From: MGBC163016 sp910588905
GTDB lineage: Bacteria; Actinomycetota; Coriobacteriia; Coriobacteriales; Eggerthellaceae
DNA length: 64,000 nt
NCBI GenBank assembly: GCA_948616985.1
Contig: CAPGDO010000001.1
Location: forward strand, 124,001-188,000
Reading direction: 5' to 3'
Position numbers and translations under genes: made by a program. Under the pieces are notes generated by a model. It was not told the origin of the DNA. It made no database searches and saw only the letters and a list, made by a program, of their open reading frames with translations. Numbering within the stretch: the first letter of the stretch is position 1; the number at the start of each line of letters is the position of its first letter. Below are positions 8,435-16,580 of this stretch, piece by piece.

Positions 8435-9769
8435 ATGAAGGTAAAGCAGATCAAGAAAGACGGAGACAAGATCACCCTGGAGGCGGTAGCTACCGCCCAA
8501 GAGGCCGCTCAGGCCCTTCAGGCGGCGAAGATGGCCTTCGCCCAGTCCATGGGCATGAAGCCTCCGGCTCAAGGACAGTCCATAGACCAAGCAGCCGAAG
8601 AGCAGATGGGCATCAAGAACCTGTCTTCCATCGTGGAGGCTTCGGCCATAGATGCCTTGGCGCCGCTGGCCGTTGACAAGCGCGGTCTCACCCCCGCATT
8701 CCCGCCGAAGGCCCGGGCTAAGGATGCCTTCCGCCCGAATGCGGAATTCCGCTTCGAAGTGGATGTTGCCCTGAAGCCGGAATATGAGTTGACGTCCTAT
8801 GAGCCGGTCAGCATCAAGGTGCCTCCCTTCCAGATGGATGATTCTGCGGTGGAGCAGCAGATCCAGGAGATGAGCAACCGCTACACCGCCTACGTGGATG
8901 ATGAGGATTCGCCTGCGGACCGCACGGTTCAGAAGGGCGATCACATCAAGATAGCCTTGGAGGCCAAAGAGGGCGACAAGGAGCTCAAGGGCCTTTCCAC
9001 CTCCAGCCGTACCTATACGGCAGGGGAGGGCTATATGCCTGATGGGTTCGAGAGCGCTGTGCTGGGGATGAAGAAGGGTGAGACCAAGGAATTCTCCTTC
9101 GAGGGCCCGGATTTCGATGAGGACATGAATGAACGCACGCAGGTGGTGGACGCGAAGGTGACCATCCTCGGGTTCCAGAAGGAAGAGGCGCCTGTCATAG
9201 ACGATGAGTGGATCAAGAAGAACATGCCCATGTACAAGGGGCTGGATGACCTCAAGAAGGACATGAGCCGCGGCCTTGAGCAGCAGGCGCGGATGGAATA
9301 TGACGCCTATGTCCGCCAGATGGCAGCTCAGGAGCTGGCTACCCGCTTCGAAGGGAAGATAGCCGACGAGGTCTACGAGGCCATGCGCGATCAGATGGTC
9401 TCCAATATCCGCATGGAGCTCCAGCAGCAGGGGATGAGCTGGGATCAGTTCGTCGAGCAGAACGGCGGCGAGCAGCAGTTCGGCATGATGCTCATGCTGC
9501 AGGTGCGCCAGATGCTCACCCAGGGATTCGCTCTGGATGCTTACTTCCGCCATGAAGGGCTCACCCTCACTGACCAGGACATCTTGGAGGCCTGCCACGC
9601 CATGAACCCTCAGATGAATCCGGCTCAGATGCGCAAGCAGGCAGAGCAATCCGGTCATGGGTTCGCTCTGCGGGAATCAGCCGAGCGCCTGAAGGCCAAT
9701 AAGCATCTGGTGGAGCAGGCCCAGGTCGATATCATCGAGCCTACGGACGCTGCCCCGGCAGAAGCCTGA
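8435..9769 (+). CDS. tig: Trigger-factor-like chaperone / peptidyl-prolyl isomerase
   Basis: 444 residues, close to the usual trigger factor length, with the three parts in order: N-terminal domain (1-110), an FKBP-type insertion (about 150-250, including GDHIKI and the MPDGFESAVLGMKKGE strand-turn) and a long helical C-terminal arm region. Trigger factor binds the ribosome exit tunnel and shields nascent chains. The N-terminal ribosome-docking signature (GFRxGxxP) is not visible; the equivalent stretch reads SMGMKPPAQGQ. This may therefore be a divergent trigger factor or a paralogue that works off the ribosome. The ATG follows AGGAGAGG at a good distance. Methionine and glutamine content is high in the last 150 residues. 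Confidence 0.75.
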   Translation: MKVKQIKKDGDKITLEAVATAQEAAQALQAAKMAFAQSMGMKPPAQGQSIDQAAEEQMGIKNLSSIVEASAIDALAPLAVDKRGLTPAFPPKARAKDAFRPNAEFRFEVDVALKPEYELTSYEPVSIKVPPFQMDDSAVEQQIQEMSNRYTAYVDDEDSPADRTVQKGDHIKIALEAKEGDKELKGLSTSSRTYTAGEGYMPDGFESAVLGMKKGETKEFSFEGPDFDEDMNERTQVVDAKVTILGFQKEEAPVIDDEWIKKNMPMYKGLDDLKKDMSRGLEQQARMEYDAYVRQMAAQELATRFEGKIADEVYEAMRDQMVSNIRMELQQQGMSWDQFVEQNGGEQQFGMMLMLQVRQMLTQGFALDAYFRHEGLTLTDQDILEACHAMNPQMNPAQMRKQAEQSGHGFALRESAERLKANKHLVEQAQVDIIEPTDAAPAEA

Positions 9770-9789
9770 GAGGGCGGCTTCCTCCCTTG

Positions 9790-11589
9790 ATGGAACCCCA
9801 TGGCTTCCTGCCCGCAAGCGCTCAAGAGATGCGCGAAGCCGGATGGGAAGGCCCAGACTTCGTTTACGTATCGGGGGATGCCTATGTGGACCATCCCTCC
9901 TTCGGCATGGCTATCATCACCCGCCTGCTGGAGCGAGAGGGCTATAAGGTCGCCGTTTTGGCTCAGCCTGACATGGCTGATCCCGATGCATTCAGAGAGT
10001 TCGGGCGCCCGCGGCTCGGGTTCCTCGTATCGGCCGGGAACATGGATTCCATGGTCAACCACTATACGGTAGCTAAGAAGCGCCGGGCCAAGGATGCCTA
10101 TACCCCGGGCGGGAAGATGGGCGCACGGCCTGACAGGGCGGTGATCGCCTATAGCCAAAGGATCCGAGGCGCCTATCCTGATGCCGCCATCATCCTAGGG
10201 GGCATAGAGGCATCCCTTCGCAGGATGGCTCATTATGATTACTGGTCAGACGGCCTCATGCGTTCTATCCTCCTGGATTCAGGGGCTGATCTGCTCTCCT
10301 ATGGCATGGGGGAGCATTCCATCCTGGAGATCGCCGATGCCCTGAACGCAGGTCTTGCCATCCAGGACATCACTTTCCTGGATGGCACCGTCTATGCCAC
10401 GAAGAGCCTTGCCCATGTGGTGGACCATCAGCTCTTGCCCTCTTGGGAGGAGCTCCAGGGAGAGGCGGGCAAAGCCTCCTTCGCCAAGAGCTTCGCCCTT
10501 CAGTATGCCAATGCCGATCCTTTCAGCGCCCAGCGTTTGGTGGAGCCGTACCCTGAGGGCGTCTTCGTGGTGCAGAACCCGCCTGCTCAGCCCTTGACCA
10601 CCTCTGAGATGGATGCGGTCTATCGGCTGCCCTATATGCGCACTTGGCATCCTTCCTATGATGAAGCGGGAGGTGTGCCAGCTATCCGTGAGGTGGAGTT
10701 CTCCCTCACCAGCAGCCGTGGGTGCTTCGGCGAATGCTCCTTCTGTGCGCTCACCTTCCATCAGGGGCGACAGGTATCCGTTCGCAGCCATGAGTCCATC
10801 CTGGAAGAGGCTGATCTGCTCTGCGCCTCACCTCGCTTCAAGGGCTATATCCATGACGTGGGAGGCCCCACGGCGAACTTCCGTCACAGCGCTTGTGCCA
10901 AGGCGGATGAAGCTGGGGCCTGCACCCATAAGCGCTGTTTGGGAGCGAATCCGTGCAAGCGCCTGGATGCGGACCAATCTGACTATACGTCGCTCCTGCG
11001 GAAGCTCCGGAAGCTTCCCGGCGTGAAGAAGGTCTTCGTGCGCAGTGGCATCCGCTACGACTATGCGCTGCTGGATCCTTCGGGGGAGTTCTTGGAAGAG
11101 CTCGTGGAGCATCATGTGTCCGGTCAGCTCAAGGTGGCTCCTGAGCATATATCAGATGAGGTGCTCAGCCTCATGGGCAAGCCCTACGCGAAGGTCTACC
11201 GCGCTTTCGCCCAACGCTTCAAAGCCCTTACGAAGAAGGCAGGCAAGAAGCAGTACCTGGTGCCCTACTTGATGTCATCCCATCCGGGGTCCACGCTGCA
11301 GGCTGCTGTGGAGCTGGCTGAGTTCGTGCGGGACATGGGGTATAACCCGGAACAGGTGCAGGATTTCTATCCCACCCCGGGGACCCTTTCCACCGCCATG
11401 TATTACACGAAGCTGCATCCCCTGACCGGGAAGAGCGTCTATGTCCCCACCTCTCCCCATGAGAAGGCCCTCCAGCGCGCTCTCATCCAATATCGCAATC
11501 CCAAGAACGCACGGCTCGTGCGCGAGGCGCTCAAGCGGGCCGGACGAGAGGACCTCATCGGCCGTGGTCCGAAATGCTTGGTAAGGTAG
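9790..11589 (+). CDS. YgiQ family radical SAM protein
   Basis: A 599-residue member of the YgiQ family. The N-terminal part has FVSAGNMDSM-like and GGIEASLRRMAHYDYW-type motifs characteristic of the family. The radical SAM cluster motif is CFGECSFC near residue 315, and the C-terminal part carries CTHKRCLGANPC and QVQDFYPTPGT. The [4Fe-4S] cluster would cleave S-adenosylmethionine; the physiological substrate of YgiQ proteins is not established. The ATG at 9790 is used; a TTG directly before it (9787) is also possible. It starts 20 bp after the trigger-factor-like gene, so the two may be co-transcribed. Confidence 0.88.
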   Translation: MEPHGFLPASAQEMREAGWEGPDFVYVSGDAYVDHPSFGMAIITRLLEREGYKVAVLAQPDMADPDAFREFGRPRLGFLVSAGNMDSMVNHYTVAKKRRAKDAYTPGGKMGARPDRAVIAYSQRIRGAYPDAAIILGGIEASLRRMAHYDYWSDGLMRSILLDSGADLLSYGMGEHSILEIADALNAGLAIQDITFLDGTVYATKSLAHVVDHQLLPSWEELQGEAGKASFAKSFALQYANADPFSAQRLVEPYPEGVFVVQNPPAQPLTTSEMDAVYRLPYMRTWHPSYDEAGGVPAIREVEFSLTSSRGCFGECSFCALTFHQGRQVSVRSHESILEEADLLCASPRFKGYIHDVGGPTANFRHSACAKADEAGACTHKRCLGANPCKRLDADQSDYTSLLRKLRKLPGVKKVFVRSGIRYDYALLDPSGEFLEELVEHHVSGQLKVAPEHISDEVLSLMGKPYAKVYRAFAQRFKALTKKAGKKQYLVPYLMSSHPGSTLQAAVELAEFVRDMGYNPEQVQDFYPTPGTLSTAMYYTKLHPLTGKSVYVPTSPHEKALQRALIQYRNPKNARLVREALKRAGREDLIGRGPKCLVR

Positions 11590-11600
11590 CCTCTGATCTG

Positions 11601-11609
11601 TGGTAAACT
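11601..11609 (+). promoter_or_regulatory. Extended -10 promoter of the ribosomal protein cluster
   Basis: TGGTAAACT, with TAAACT at 11604-11609, lies 12 bp beyond the ygiQ-type stop. It predicts a 5' leader of about 170 nt before rplB. No strong -35 is seen. Confidence 0.5.
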
Positions 11610-11617
11610 TCTCGCTT

Positions 11618-11649
11618 GCGTCTGTGCGCCTATGGGCACACCCGGACGC
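11618..11649 (+). promoter_or_regulatory. Leader hairpin upstream of rplB
   Basis: Two stacked stems, GCGTC/GACGC outside and TGTGC/GCACA inside, sit right after the predicted transcription start. The rest of the leader, to 11789, has a further CAGG...CCTG stem near 11665-11692. It may be an autoregulatory site bound by a ribosomal protein. No ribosomal protein ligand can be assigned by eye. Confidence 0.4.
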
Positions 11650-11789
11650 GTGGTAAGACGGAGTCGCAGGTAGGAGCCTCCATCCTGTCTGTTCGGGCCA
11701 TCGTCTTCACCACTGGTATATAGGAAGGCCTTTGGAGTGCGGAGAGGCGTGCCATCAAAGGTCGAAGAAGCAAGAAAGGCACTATCGGC

Positions 11790-12620
11790 ATGGGAGTAAA
11801 GCAGTACAAGCCGACAAGCCCCGGACGGCGCTTCCAGACGGTTTCTGACTTCGAGGAGATCACCACCTCGACGCCTGAGAAATCGCTTCTGGCCAAGAAG
11901 CCGAACAAGGCTGGTCGCAACAACAACGGGCGCATCACCACGCGCCACAAGGGTGGCGGTGTCAAGCGTCGTTACCGCATCATCGATTTCAAGCGCAACA
12001 AGGATGGCGTGCCCGCCAAGGTGGCCACCATCGAATATGATCCGAATCGCTCTGCGCGCATCGCGCTGCTCCACTACGTTGACGGTGAGAAGCGCTACAT
12101 CATCCATCCCAAGGGCCTCAAGGTGGGAGACACCGTCATGAGCGGCCCCGAGGCTGACATCAAGCCGGGCAACGCTCTGCCGCTGGAGAGCATCCCCGTG
12201 GGCACCTTGGTGCACTGCGTTGAGCTCCAGCCGGGCAAGGGCGCTTCCATGGCCCGTTCCGCTGGCACCTCCATCCAGCTCATGGGCAAGGAGGGCAAGT
12301 ACGCCATCCTCCGCATGCCCTCTTCTGAGATGCGCCGCGTGCTGCTCACCTGTCGTGCCACGGTGGGTGAAGTGGGCAATGCAGAGCATGCCAACATCAA
12401 GATCGGCAAGGCTGGCCGCAACCGCTGGAAGGGCATCCGTCCCACCGTTCGCGGTACGGTCATGAACCCGGTTGACCATCCCCACGGCGGTGGTGAGGGC
12501 AAGAACAAGACCTCTGGTCGTCACCCGGTCACTCCCTGGGGCGTTCCCACCAAGGGTCACCGCACTCGCAACAAGAAGAAGGCTTCCAGCCGCCTGATCA
12601 TCCGTCGTCGCCGGAAGTAA
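11790..12620 (+). CDS. rplB: 50S ribosomal protein L2
   Basis: 276 residues, the normal length of bacterial L2, which supports the peptidyl transferase centre and subunit association. Characteristic stretches are PGRRFQTVSDFEEIT at the start, RGRITTRHKGGG-like text at 50-60, and the universally conserved NPVDHPHGGGEGK loop with its key His near 230. It is the first gene of the ribosomal cluster here; the genes that normally precede it (rpsJ, rplC, rplD, rplW) are absent. The ribosome binding site is modest (AGAAAGG, 10 nt upstream). Confidence 0.98.
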   Translation: MGVKQYKPTSPGRRFQTVSDFEEITTSTPEKSLLAKKPNKAGRNNNGRITTRHKGGGVKRRYRIIDFKRNKDGVPAKVATIEYDPNRSARIALLHYVDGEKRYIIHPKGLKVGDTVMSGPEADIKPGNALPLESIPVGTLVHCVELQPGKGASMARSAGTSIQLMGKEGKYAILRMPSSEMRRVLLTCRATVGEVGNAEHANIKIGKAGRNRWKGIRPTVRGTVMNPVDHPHGGGEGKNKTSGRHPVTPWGVPTKGHRTRNKKKASSRLIIRRRRK

Positions 12621-12637
12621 CCGAGTTTAGGAGAGAA

Positions 12638-12910
12638 ATGAGCAGAAGTCTGAAGAAAGGCCCATTCATTGAGCCGCGCCTTCTCGGTCGGATCCAGAAG
12701 ATGAACGAGGCAGGCGAAAAGGAAGTCATCAAGACCTGGTCTAGGGCATCTACCATCTTCCCTGAGATGGTGGGCCACACCATCGCCGTCTATGACGGCC
12801 GCAAGCATGTTCCGGTCTACGTCACCGAATCCATGGTCGGCCACAAGCTGGGGGAGTTCTCGCCTACGCGCACCTTCCGCGGCCACTCCGCCGACAAGGG
12901 CAAGAAATAA
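12638..12910 (+). CDS. rpsS: 30S ribosomal protein S19
   Basis: 90 residues. It opens MSRSLKKGPFIE and contains RASTIFPEMVGHTIAVYDGRK in outline and GHKLGEFSPTRTFRGH, all diagnostic of S19. S19 forms a head-domain complex with S13 near the A site. The start is preceded by GGAGAG. It is 17 bp after rplB and 12 bp before rplV. Confidence 0.98.
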   Translation: MSRSLKKGPFIEPRLLGRIQKMNEAGEKEVIKTWSRASTIFPEMVGHTIAVYDGRKHVPVYVTESMVGHKLGEFSPTRTFRGHSADKGKK

Positions 12911-12922
12911 GGAGGGGAGAAG

Positions 12923-13264
12923 ATGGAAGTCAAGTCACAAGCGAAGTACGTGCGTGTCTCTCCCCGTAAGGCCCGTGTGGTGGTCGACCTGGTTCGCGGC
13001 AAGTCCGTGGAGCAGGCCCGGGAGATCCTCGCATTCACCAATCGCGGCATCGCTGAGACGGTGGAGAAGGTCCTCAATTCCGCAGTGGCCAACGCTGAGC
13101 ACAACAATCAGCTCAACGCTTCCACGCTGGTCGTGAAGAAGGCCTATGTGGATGAGGGTCCTACCCTGAAGCGCATCCGTCCGCGCGCCAAGGGCTCTGC
13201 CAGCCGCATCAACAAGCGCACGAGCCATATCACCATCATCGTTGCTCCAAGAGAGGAGGCCTAG
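12923..13264 (+). CDS. rplV: 50S ribosomal protein L22
   Basis: 113 residues, matching L22, whose beta hairpin lines the nascent-chain tunnel. Visible hallmarks are RVSPRKARVVVDLVRGK near the N-terminus and the hairpin region DEGPTLKRIRPRAKG near 80-95, where macrolide-resistance changes occur in other bacteria. A strong GGAGGGGAG precedes the ATG. It ends 1 bp before the rpsC start. Confidence 0.98.
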   Translation: MEVKSQAKYVRVSPRKARVVVDLVRGKSVEQAREILAFTNRGIAETVEKVLNSAVANAEHNNQLNASTLVVKKAYVDEGPTLKRIRPRAKGSASRINKRTSHITIIVAPREEA

Positions 13265-13265
13265 C

Positions 13266-13967
13266 ATGGGTCAGAAGGTAAGCCCCACAGGCTTCCGCCT
13301 GGGGATCACAGAGGATTGGCGCAGCCGCTGGTACGCTGACAAGAACTACGCGGAGACGCTCGAGAACGATCTCGCCATCCGCAAGTTCCTGGACAAGCGC
13401 CTGAAGCGCGCTGCCGTCTCTCAGATCGAGATAGAACGCGCTGGCGATAAGATCAAGGTGATCATCACCACGGCTCGTCCTGGTGTGGTCATCGGCAAGA
13501 AGGGCTCTGAGATCGACGCCCTCCGCAAGGATCTCGAGAAGATCGCCAATGGCACCGTTTCCGTGGAAGTGGTCGAGGTCAAGCGCCCTGAGCTGGACGC
13601 CACCCTCGTCGCCCAGTCCGTGGCCGAGCAGCTGGAGGGCCGTGTGGCTTTCCGTCGCGCTATGCGCAAGGCCGTTCAGTCTGCCATGAAGTCCGGTGCC
13701 AAGGGCATCCGCATCCAGTGCTCCGGTCGTCTGGGCGGCGCTGAGATGAGCCGCCGCGAGTGGTACCGCGAAGGTCGTGTGCCGCTGCAGACGCTGCGTG
13801 CCAAGATCGACTACGGCTTCGCCACCGCCAATACCCAGATGGGCGCCATCGGCGTGCAGGTCTGGGTGTACCACGGCGAGGTCATGCCGAACCAGAAGAT
13901 GAACAACCCGGCGCTCGAAGGGCCTTCTCGGCCGCCGCGCCGCCGCAATGACAGGGGGCGTAACTAA
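13266..13967 (+). CDS. rpsC: 30S ribosomal protein S3
   Basis: 233 residues. The ATG at 13266 gives the standard N-terminus MGQKVSPTGFRLG and follows GAGAGGAGG, so an in-frame start 24 nt upstream was set aside. The KH domain (VVIGKKGSEID near 70-80) and the C-terminal S3 domain (SGRLGGAEMSRREW) are intact. S3 forms part of the mRNA entry channel. Its stop overlaps the rplP start (TAATG). Confidence 0.98.
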   Translation: MGQKVSPTGFRLGITEDWRSRWYADKNYAETLENDLAIRKFLDKRLKRAAVSQIEIERAGDKIKVIITTARPGVVIGKKGSEIDALRKDLEKIANGTVSVEVVEVKRPELDATLVAQSVAEQLEGRVAFRRAMRKAVQSAMKSGAKGIRIQCSGRLGGAEMSRREWYREGRVPLQTLRAKIDYGFATANTQMGAIGVQVWVYHGEVMPNQKMNNPALEGPSRPPRRRNDRGRN

Positions 13968-14389
13968 TGCTGATGCCCAAACGCGTTAAGCACCGCAAGG
14001 TCCAGCGCGGCTCCATGAAGGGGAAGGCCAAGGGAGGCACGCGCCTCAACCATGGCTCCTATGGCCTCCAGGCCCAGGAAGCCCACTGGATCACCAACCG
14101 TCAGATCGAGGCTGCCCGTATCGCCATGACCAGGCATATGAAGCGTGGCGGCAAGGTCTGGATCACCATCTTCCCGGACAAGCCCATCACCTCCAAGCCC
14201 GCTGAGACGCGCATGGGCTCGGGCAAGGGCAATCCGGAGGGCTGGGTGGCTGTGGTGAAGCCCGGCCGCATCATGTTCGAGATCGATGGCGTTGACGACG
14301 AGACAGCGCGCGAGGCGCTGAGGCTTGCCACCAACAAGCTGCCCATCAAATGCAAGATCGTCACGCGTGAGACGGAAGGGCAGGAATAG
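13967..14389 (+). CDS. rplP: 50S ribosomal protein L16
   Basis: 140 residues, with the standard L16 start MLMPKRVKHRK and the conserved GYGLQAQE-like SYGLQAQEAHWITNRQIEAAR region, followed by KPAETRMGSGKGNPEGWVA in outline. L16 organises the A-site region of 23S rRNA and is added late in 50S assembly. It is translationally coupled to rpsC by a 1-nt overlap and abuts rpmC. Confidence 0.98.
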   Translation: MLMPKRVKHRKVQRGSMKGKAKGGTRLNHGSYGLQAQEAHWITNRQIEAARIAMTRHMKRGGKVWITIFPDKPITSKPAETRMGSGKGNPEGWVAVVKPGRIMFEIDGVDDETAREALRLATNKLPIKCKIVTRETEGQE

Positions 14390-14584
14390 ATGAAAGCATC
14401 AGAGATCCACGAGCTTTCCCAAGAGGATCTTGCGGGTAAGCTCAAAGACGCGCGAGCGGAGCTGTTCAATCTGCGCTTTCAGATGGCAACCAGCCAGCTT
14501 GATAACACTGCGCGCGTCAAGCAGGTCAAGAAGGACATCGCACGCATCCTCACTGAGATGCGGGCTCGAGAGCTGAGCGCGTAG
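14390..14584 (+). CDS. rpmC: 50S ribosomal protein L29
   Basis: 64 residues. The short two-helix L29 protein is recognisable from ELRDKLKDARAELFNLRFQMA-like text at 15-35 and VKKDIARILTEMRARE at the end. It sits near the tunnel exit, where trigger factor and SRP dock. It begins at the base after the rplP stop codon. Confidence 0.97.
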   Translation: MKASEIHELSQEDLAGKLKDARAELFNLRFQMATSQLDNTARVKQVKKDIARILTEMRARELSA

Positions 14585-14597
14585 GAGGGGATAGCAG

Positions 14598-14858
14598 ATG
14601 GAACAAACAAGGAACCTTCGCAAGGTGCGTCAGGGCGTTGTCGTCAGCGACGCCAATGACAAGACCATCGTGGTGTCGGTGGAGGAGCGCAAGCCCCATC
14701 CCATCTACGGCAAGATGATCACGTCCACCAAGAAGTATCACGCCCATGACGAAGAGAACACCGCTGGCGTGGGCGACACCGTGCAGATCATGGAGACGCG
14801 TCCGCTTTCCAAGATGAAGCGCTGGCGCCTCTACAAGATAGTGGAGAAGGCGAAATAG
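14598..14858 (+). CDS. rpsQ: 30S ribosomal protein S17
   Basis: 86 residues. It contains the S17 core GVVVSDANDKTIVVSVEERKPHPIYGK in outline, an OB fold binding 16S rRNA helix 11, and the late motif ETRPLSKMKRWRL. A good GGAGGGG ribosome binding site precedes it. A short GCGC-GTTT-GCGC hairpin with TTTT follows at about 14857-14872 but is too weak to be called a terminator. Confidence 0.98.
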   Translation: MEQTRNLRKVRQGVVVSDANDKTIVVSVEERKPHPIYGKMITSTKKYHAHDEENTAGVGDTVQIMETRPLSKMKRWRLYKIVEKAK

Positions 14859-14899
14859 CGCGTTTGCGCTTTTGCCTTGGAAGGTAAGGACGAATAGCA

Positions 14900-15268
14900 A
14901 TGATCCAAATGCAATCCATGCTCACGGTCGCCGATAACTCCGGCGCTCGCAAGGTGCAGTGCATCAAGGTCCTGGGCGGCTCGAAGCGCCGCTATGCGGG
15001 CCTGGGCGATGTCATCATCTGCAGCGTCAAGGAGGCCATGCCCAATGGCGCCGTGAAGAAGGGCGAGGTCGTTCGTTGCGTCGTCGTTCGCGTTAAGAAG
15101 GAAGTTCGTCGCGACGATGGCAGCTACATCAAGTTCGACCAGAATGCTTGCGTGCTGATCAACACTGACGGCACTCCCCGCGGTACGCGCATCTTCGGGC
15201 CCGTGGCCCGTGAGCTGCGCGACAAGCGCTACATGAAGATCGTGTCTTTGGCACCTGAGACGCTTTAG
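14900..15268 (+). CDS. rplN: 50S ribosomal protein L14
   Basis: 122 residues, the standard length. It starts MIQMQSMLTVADNSGARK and has the conserved RGTRIFGPVARELR stretch near the C-terminus. L14 lies at the subunit interface and is the target of the RsfS silencing factor. This is the first gene of the classical spc segment; a 41-bp gap separates it from rpsQ, with no obvious promoter. Confidence 0.98.
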   Translation: MIQMQSMLTVADNSGARKVQCIKVLGGSKRRYAGLGDVIICSVKEAMPNGAVKKGEVVRCVVVRVKKEVRRDDGSYIKFDQNACVLINTDGTPRGTRIFGPVARELRDKRYMKIVSLAPETL

Positions 15269-15283
15269 GAGGTGTCAAGAGCT

Positions 15284-15625
15284 ATGGCAATGAAGACCCA
15301 GACCAAGCACGCTGCTCTGAAGGTCCGCAAGGGCGACACCGTCAAGGTGATTGCTGGCAAGGATCGCGGCAAGGAGGGCAAGATCCTCCGCGCTATCCCT
15401 GAGACCAACCGCGTAGTGGTGGAGAAGGTCAACATCATGAAGAAGGCGATGCGCCCCACCCAGGCTAACCCCCAAGGTGGCATCTCCTCCGTGGAAGCAC
15501 CGCTCCATGCCTCTAACGTGATGCTCGTTTGTCCCGCTTGCAAGAAGCCGACCCGCGTCGGCCATCGCATCGAGGACGGCAAGAAGCACCGTACCTGCAA
15601 GAAATGCGGCAAGGACATAGATTAG
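15284..15625 (+). CDS. rplX: 50S ribosomal protein L24
   Basis: 113 residues. The KOW motif (VRKGDTVKVIAGKDRGKEG) at the N-terminus identifies L24, an assembly-initiator protein. The C-terminal end carries two CxxC pairs (CPACKK and CKKCGK), the zinc-ribbon form seen in many bacteria. The ATG at 15284 is taken because AGGAGG (15267-15272) is 11 nt upstream; GTG at 15272 overlaps that site. Confidence 0.96.
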   Translation: MAMKTQTKHAALKVRKGDTVKVIAGKDRGKEGKILRAIPETNRVVVEKVNIMKKAMRPTQANPQGGISSVEAPLHASNVMLVCPACKKPTRVGHRIEDGKKHRTCKKCGKDID

Positions 15626-15638
15626 TCGGTACATTTGG

Positions 15639-15656
15639 CCCTCAGGAAGCTGAGGG
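15639..15656 (+). promoter_or_regulatory. Perfect hairpin in the rplX-rplE gap
   Basis: CCCTCAG (15639-15645), GAAG loop, CTGAGGG (15650-15656), with no U-tract afterwards. The 81-bp gap is the largest but one within the cluster. In E. coli, S8 represses the spc operon by binding mRNA at the rplE start, so this placement suggests an equivalent site. I could not confirm the S8 consensus by eye. Confidence 0.4.
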
Positions 15657-15706
15657 ACCTAGGGTCGGAAATCCTGGGTTCAAACCAACAGAAAGGTTGA
15701 TGAGAG

Positions 15707-16258
15707 ATGGCAGATATGCCTCGACTCAAAGAGAAGTACAACAAGGAGATAGCTTCACAGCTGAAGAAGGATCTTGAGATCCAGAACGTCATGGATGTTC
15801 CGAAGCTCTCCAAGGTGGTCGTGAACATGGGCGTCGGCGCTGCCGCAGGGGATGCGAAGCTCCTGGATGCCGCCATGAACGACATGCGCGTCATCACCGG
15901 CCAGCAGCCCATGGTGACCCGGGCCAAGAAGTCCATCGCAGGGTTCCATATCCGCGAGGGGCAGGCCATCGGGTGCAAGGTCACCCTGCGTGGTGATAGG
16001 ATGTGGGAGTTCGTGGATCGCCTCCTGGCTACCGCCATCCCTCGTGTCCGTGACTTCCGCGGCTTGTCCACGAAGAGCTTCGACGGTCGTGGCAACTATT
16101 CCATGGGCGTGACCGAACAGCTGATCTTCCCTGAGGTCGATTACGACAAGATCGATCGCACTCGTGGCATGGACATCACCGTGGTCACCACCGCGAAGGA
16201 AGATGAGCATGCGCTCGCGCTCTTGCGCGCCCTCGGGTTCCCGTTCAAGAGCGAATAG
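15707..16258 (+). CDS. rplE: 50S ribosomal protein L5
   Basis: 183 residues. L5 is identified by KVVVNMGVG near residue 37, the 5S-rRNA-binding middle part and DFRGLSTKSFDGRGNYSMGV near 115-135. L5 holds 5S rRNA and contacts the P-site tRNA. The ATG at 15707 follows AAAGGTTGATGAGAG. The encoded rpsH product (S8) lies two genes downstream, as usual. Confidence 0.98.
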   Translation: MADMPRLKEKYNKEIASQLKKDLEIQNVMDVPKLSKVVVNMGVGAAAGDAKLLDAAMNDMRVITGQQPMVTRAKKSIAGFHIREGQAIGCKVTLRGDRMWEFVDRLLATAIPRVRDFRGLSTKSFDGRGNYSMGVTEQLIFPEVDYDKIDRTRGMDITVVTTAKEDEHALALLRALGFPFKSE

Positions 16259-16291
16259 CCGGACAGCTTACAGAGGAAAGAAGGAACAGGC

Positions 16292-16477
16292 ATGGCAAAG
16301 AAATCCATGATCGCTAAGGCGAAGAGGGAGCCGAAGTATTCCACCCGCCAGCACAACCGCTGCAGCCGGTGCGGCCGTCCTCGCGCTTATTACCGTAAGT
16401 TCGGCATCTGCCGGATCTGCCTGCGCGAGCTGGCAAACAAGGGTCAGCTGCCAGGCGTTACGAAATCCTCCTGGTAG
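16292..16477 (+). CDS. rpsZ: 30S ribosomal protein S14, zinc-binding (type Z)
   Basis: 61 residues, the short S14 form. Two CxxC pairs (CSRCG and CRIC) are present, so it needs zinc; the longer zinc-free paralogue is not in this window. It ends with GVTKSSW, the common C-terminus. The ATG follows GAGGAAAGAAGGAA. Confidence 0.97.
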   Translation: MAKKSMIAKAKREPKYSTRQHNRCSRCGRPRAYYRKFGICRICLRELANKGQLPGVTKSSW

Positions 16478-16580
16478 GATCTCATCATCTTGGTTCCTGC
16501 ATGCCAGGCGAGGGCGCTACGGGTGCTCAGGTTCGAACCGGCATGTATGACAGGCAAGCGAGTTTAAGGAGAAGCTCAAC

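Noticed and set aside
8282..9658. 458-codon minus-strand frame opposite the trigger-factor-like gene
   Set aside because: His/Leu-rich nonsense composition, no ribosome binding site, fully covered by a real gene.
14857..14872. GCGC-GTTT-GCGC-TTTT as a terminator after rpsQ
   Set aside because: A 4-bp stem is too weak, and it lies within a continuous ribosomal gene run.
15660..15700. GGGTTCAAACC before rplE as a possible tRNA remnant
   Set aside because: Too short and no cloverleaf; the region is better seen as a control hairpin region.
16478..16580. tRNA-like text GGTTCGAACC in the rpsZ-rpsH gap
   Set aside because: The T-arm stem does not pair correctly and no acceptor stem, D-arm or anticodon arm can be drawn.
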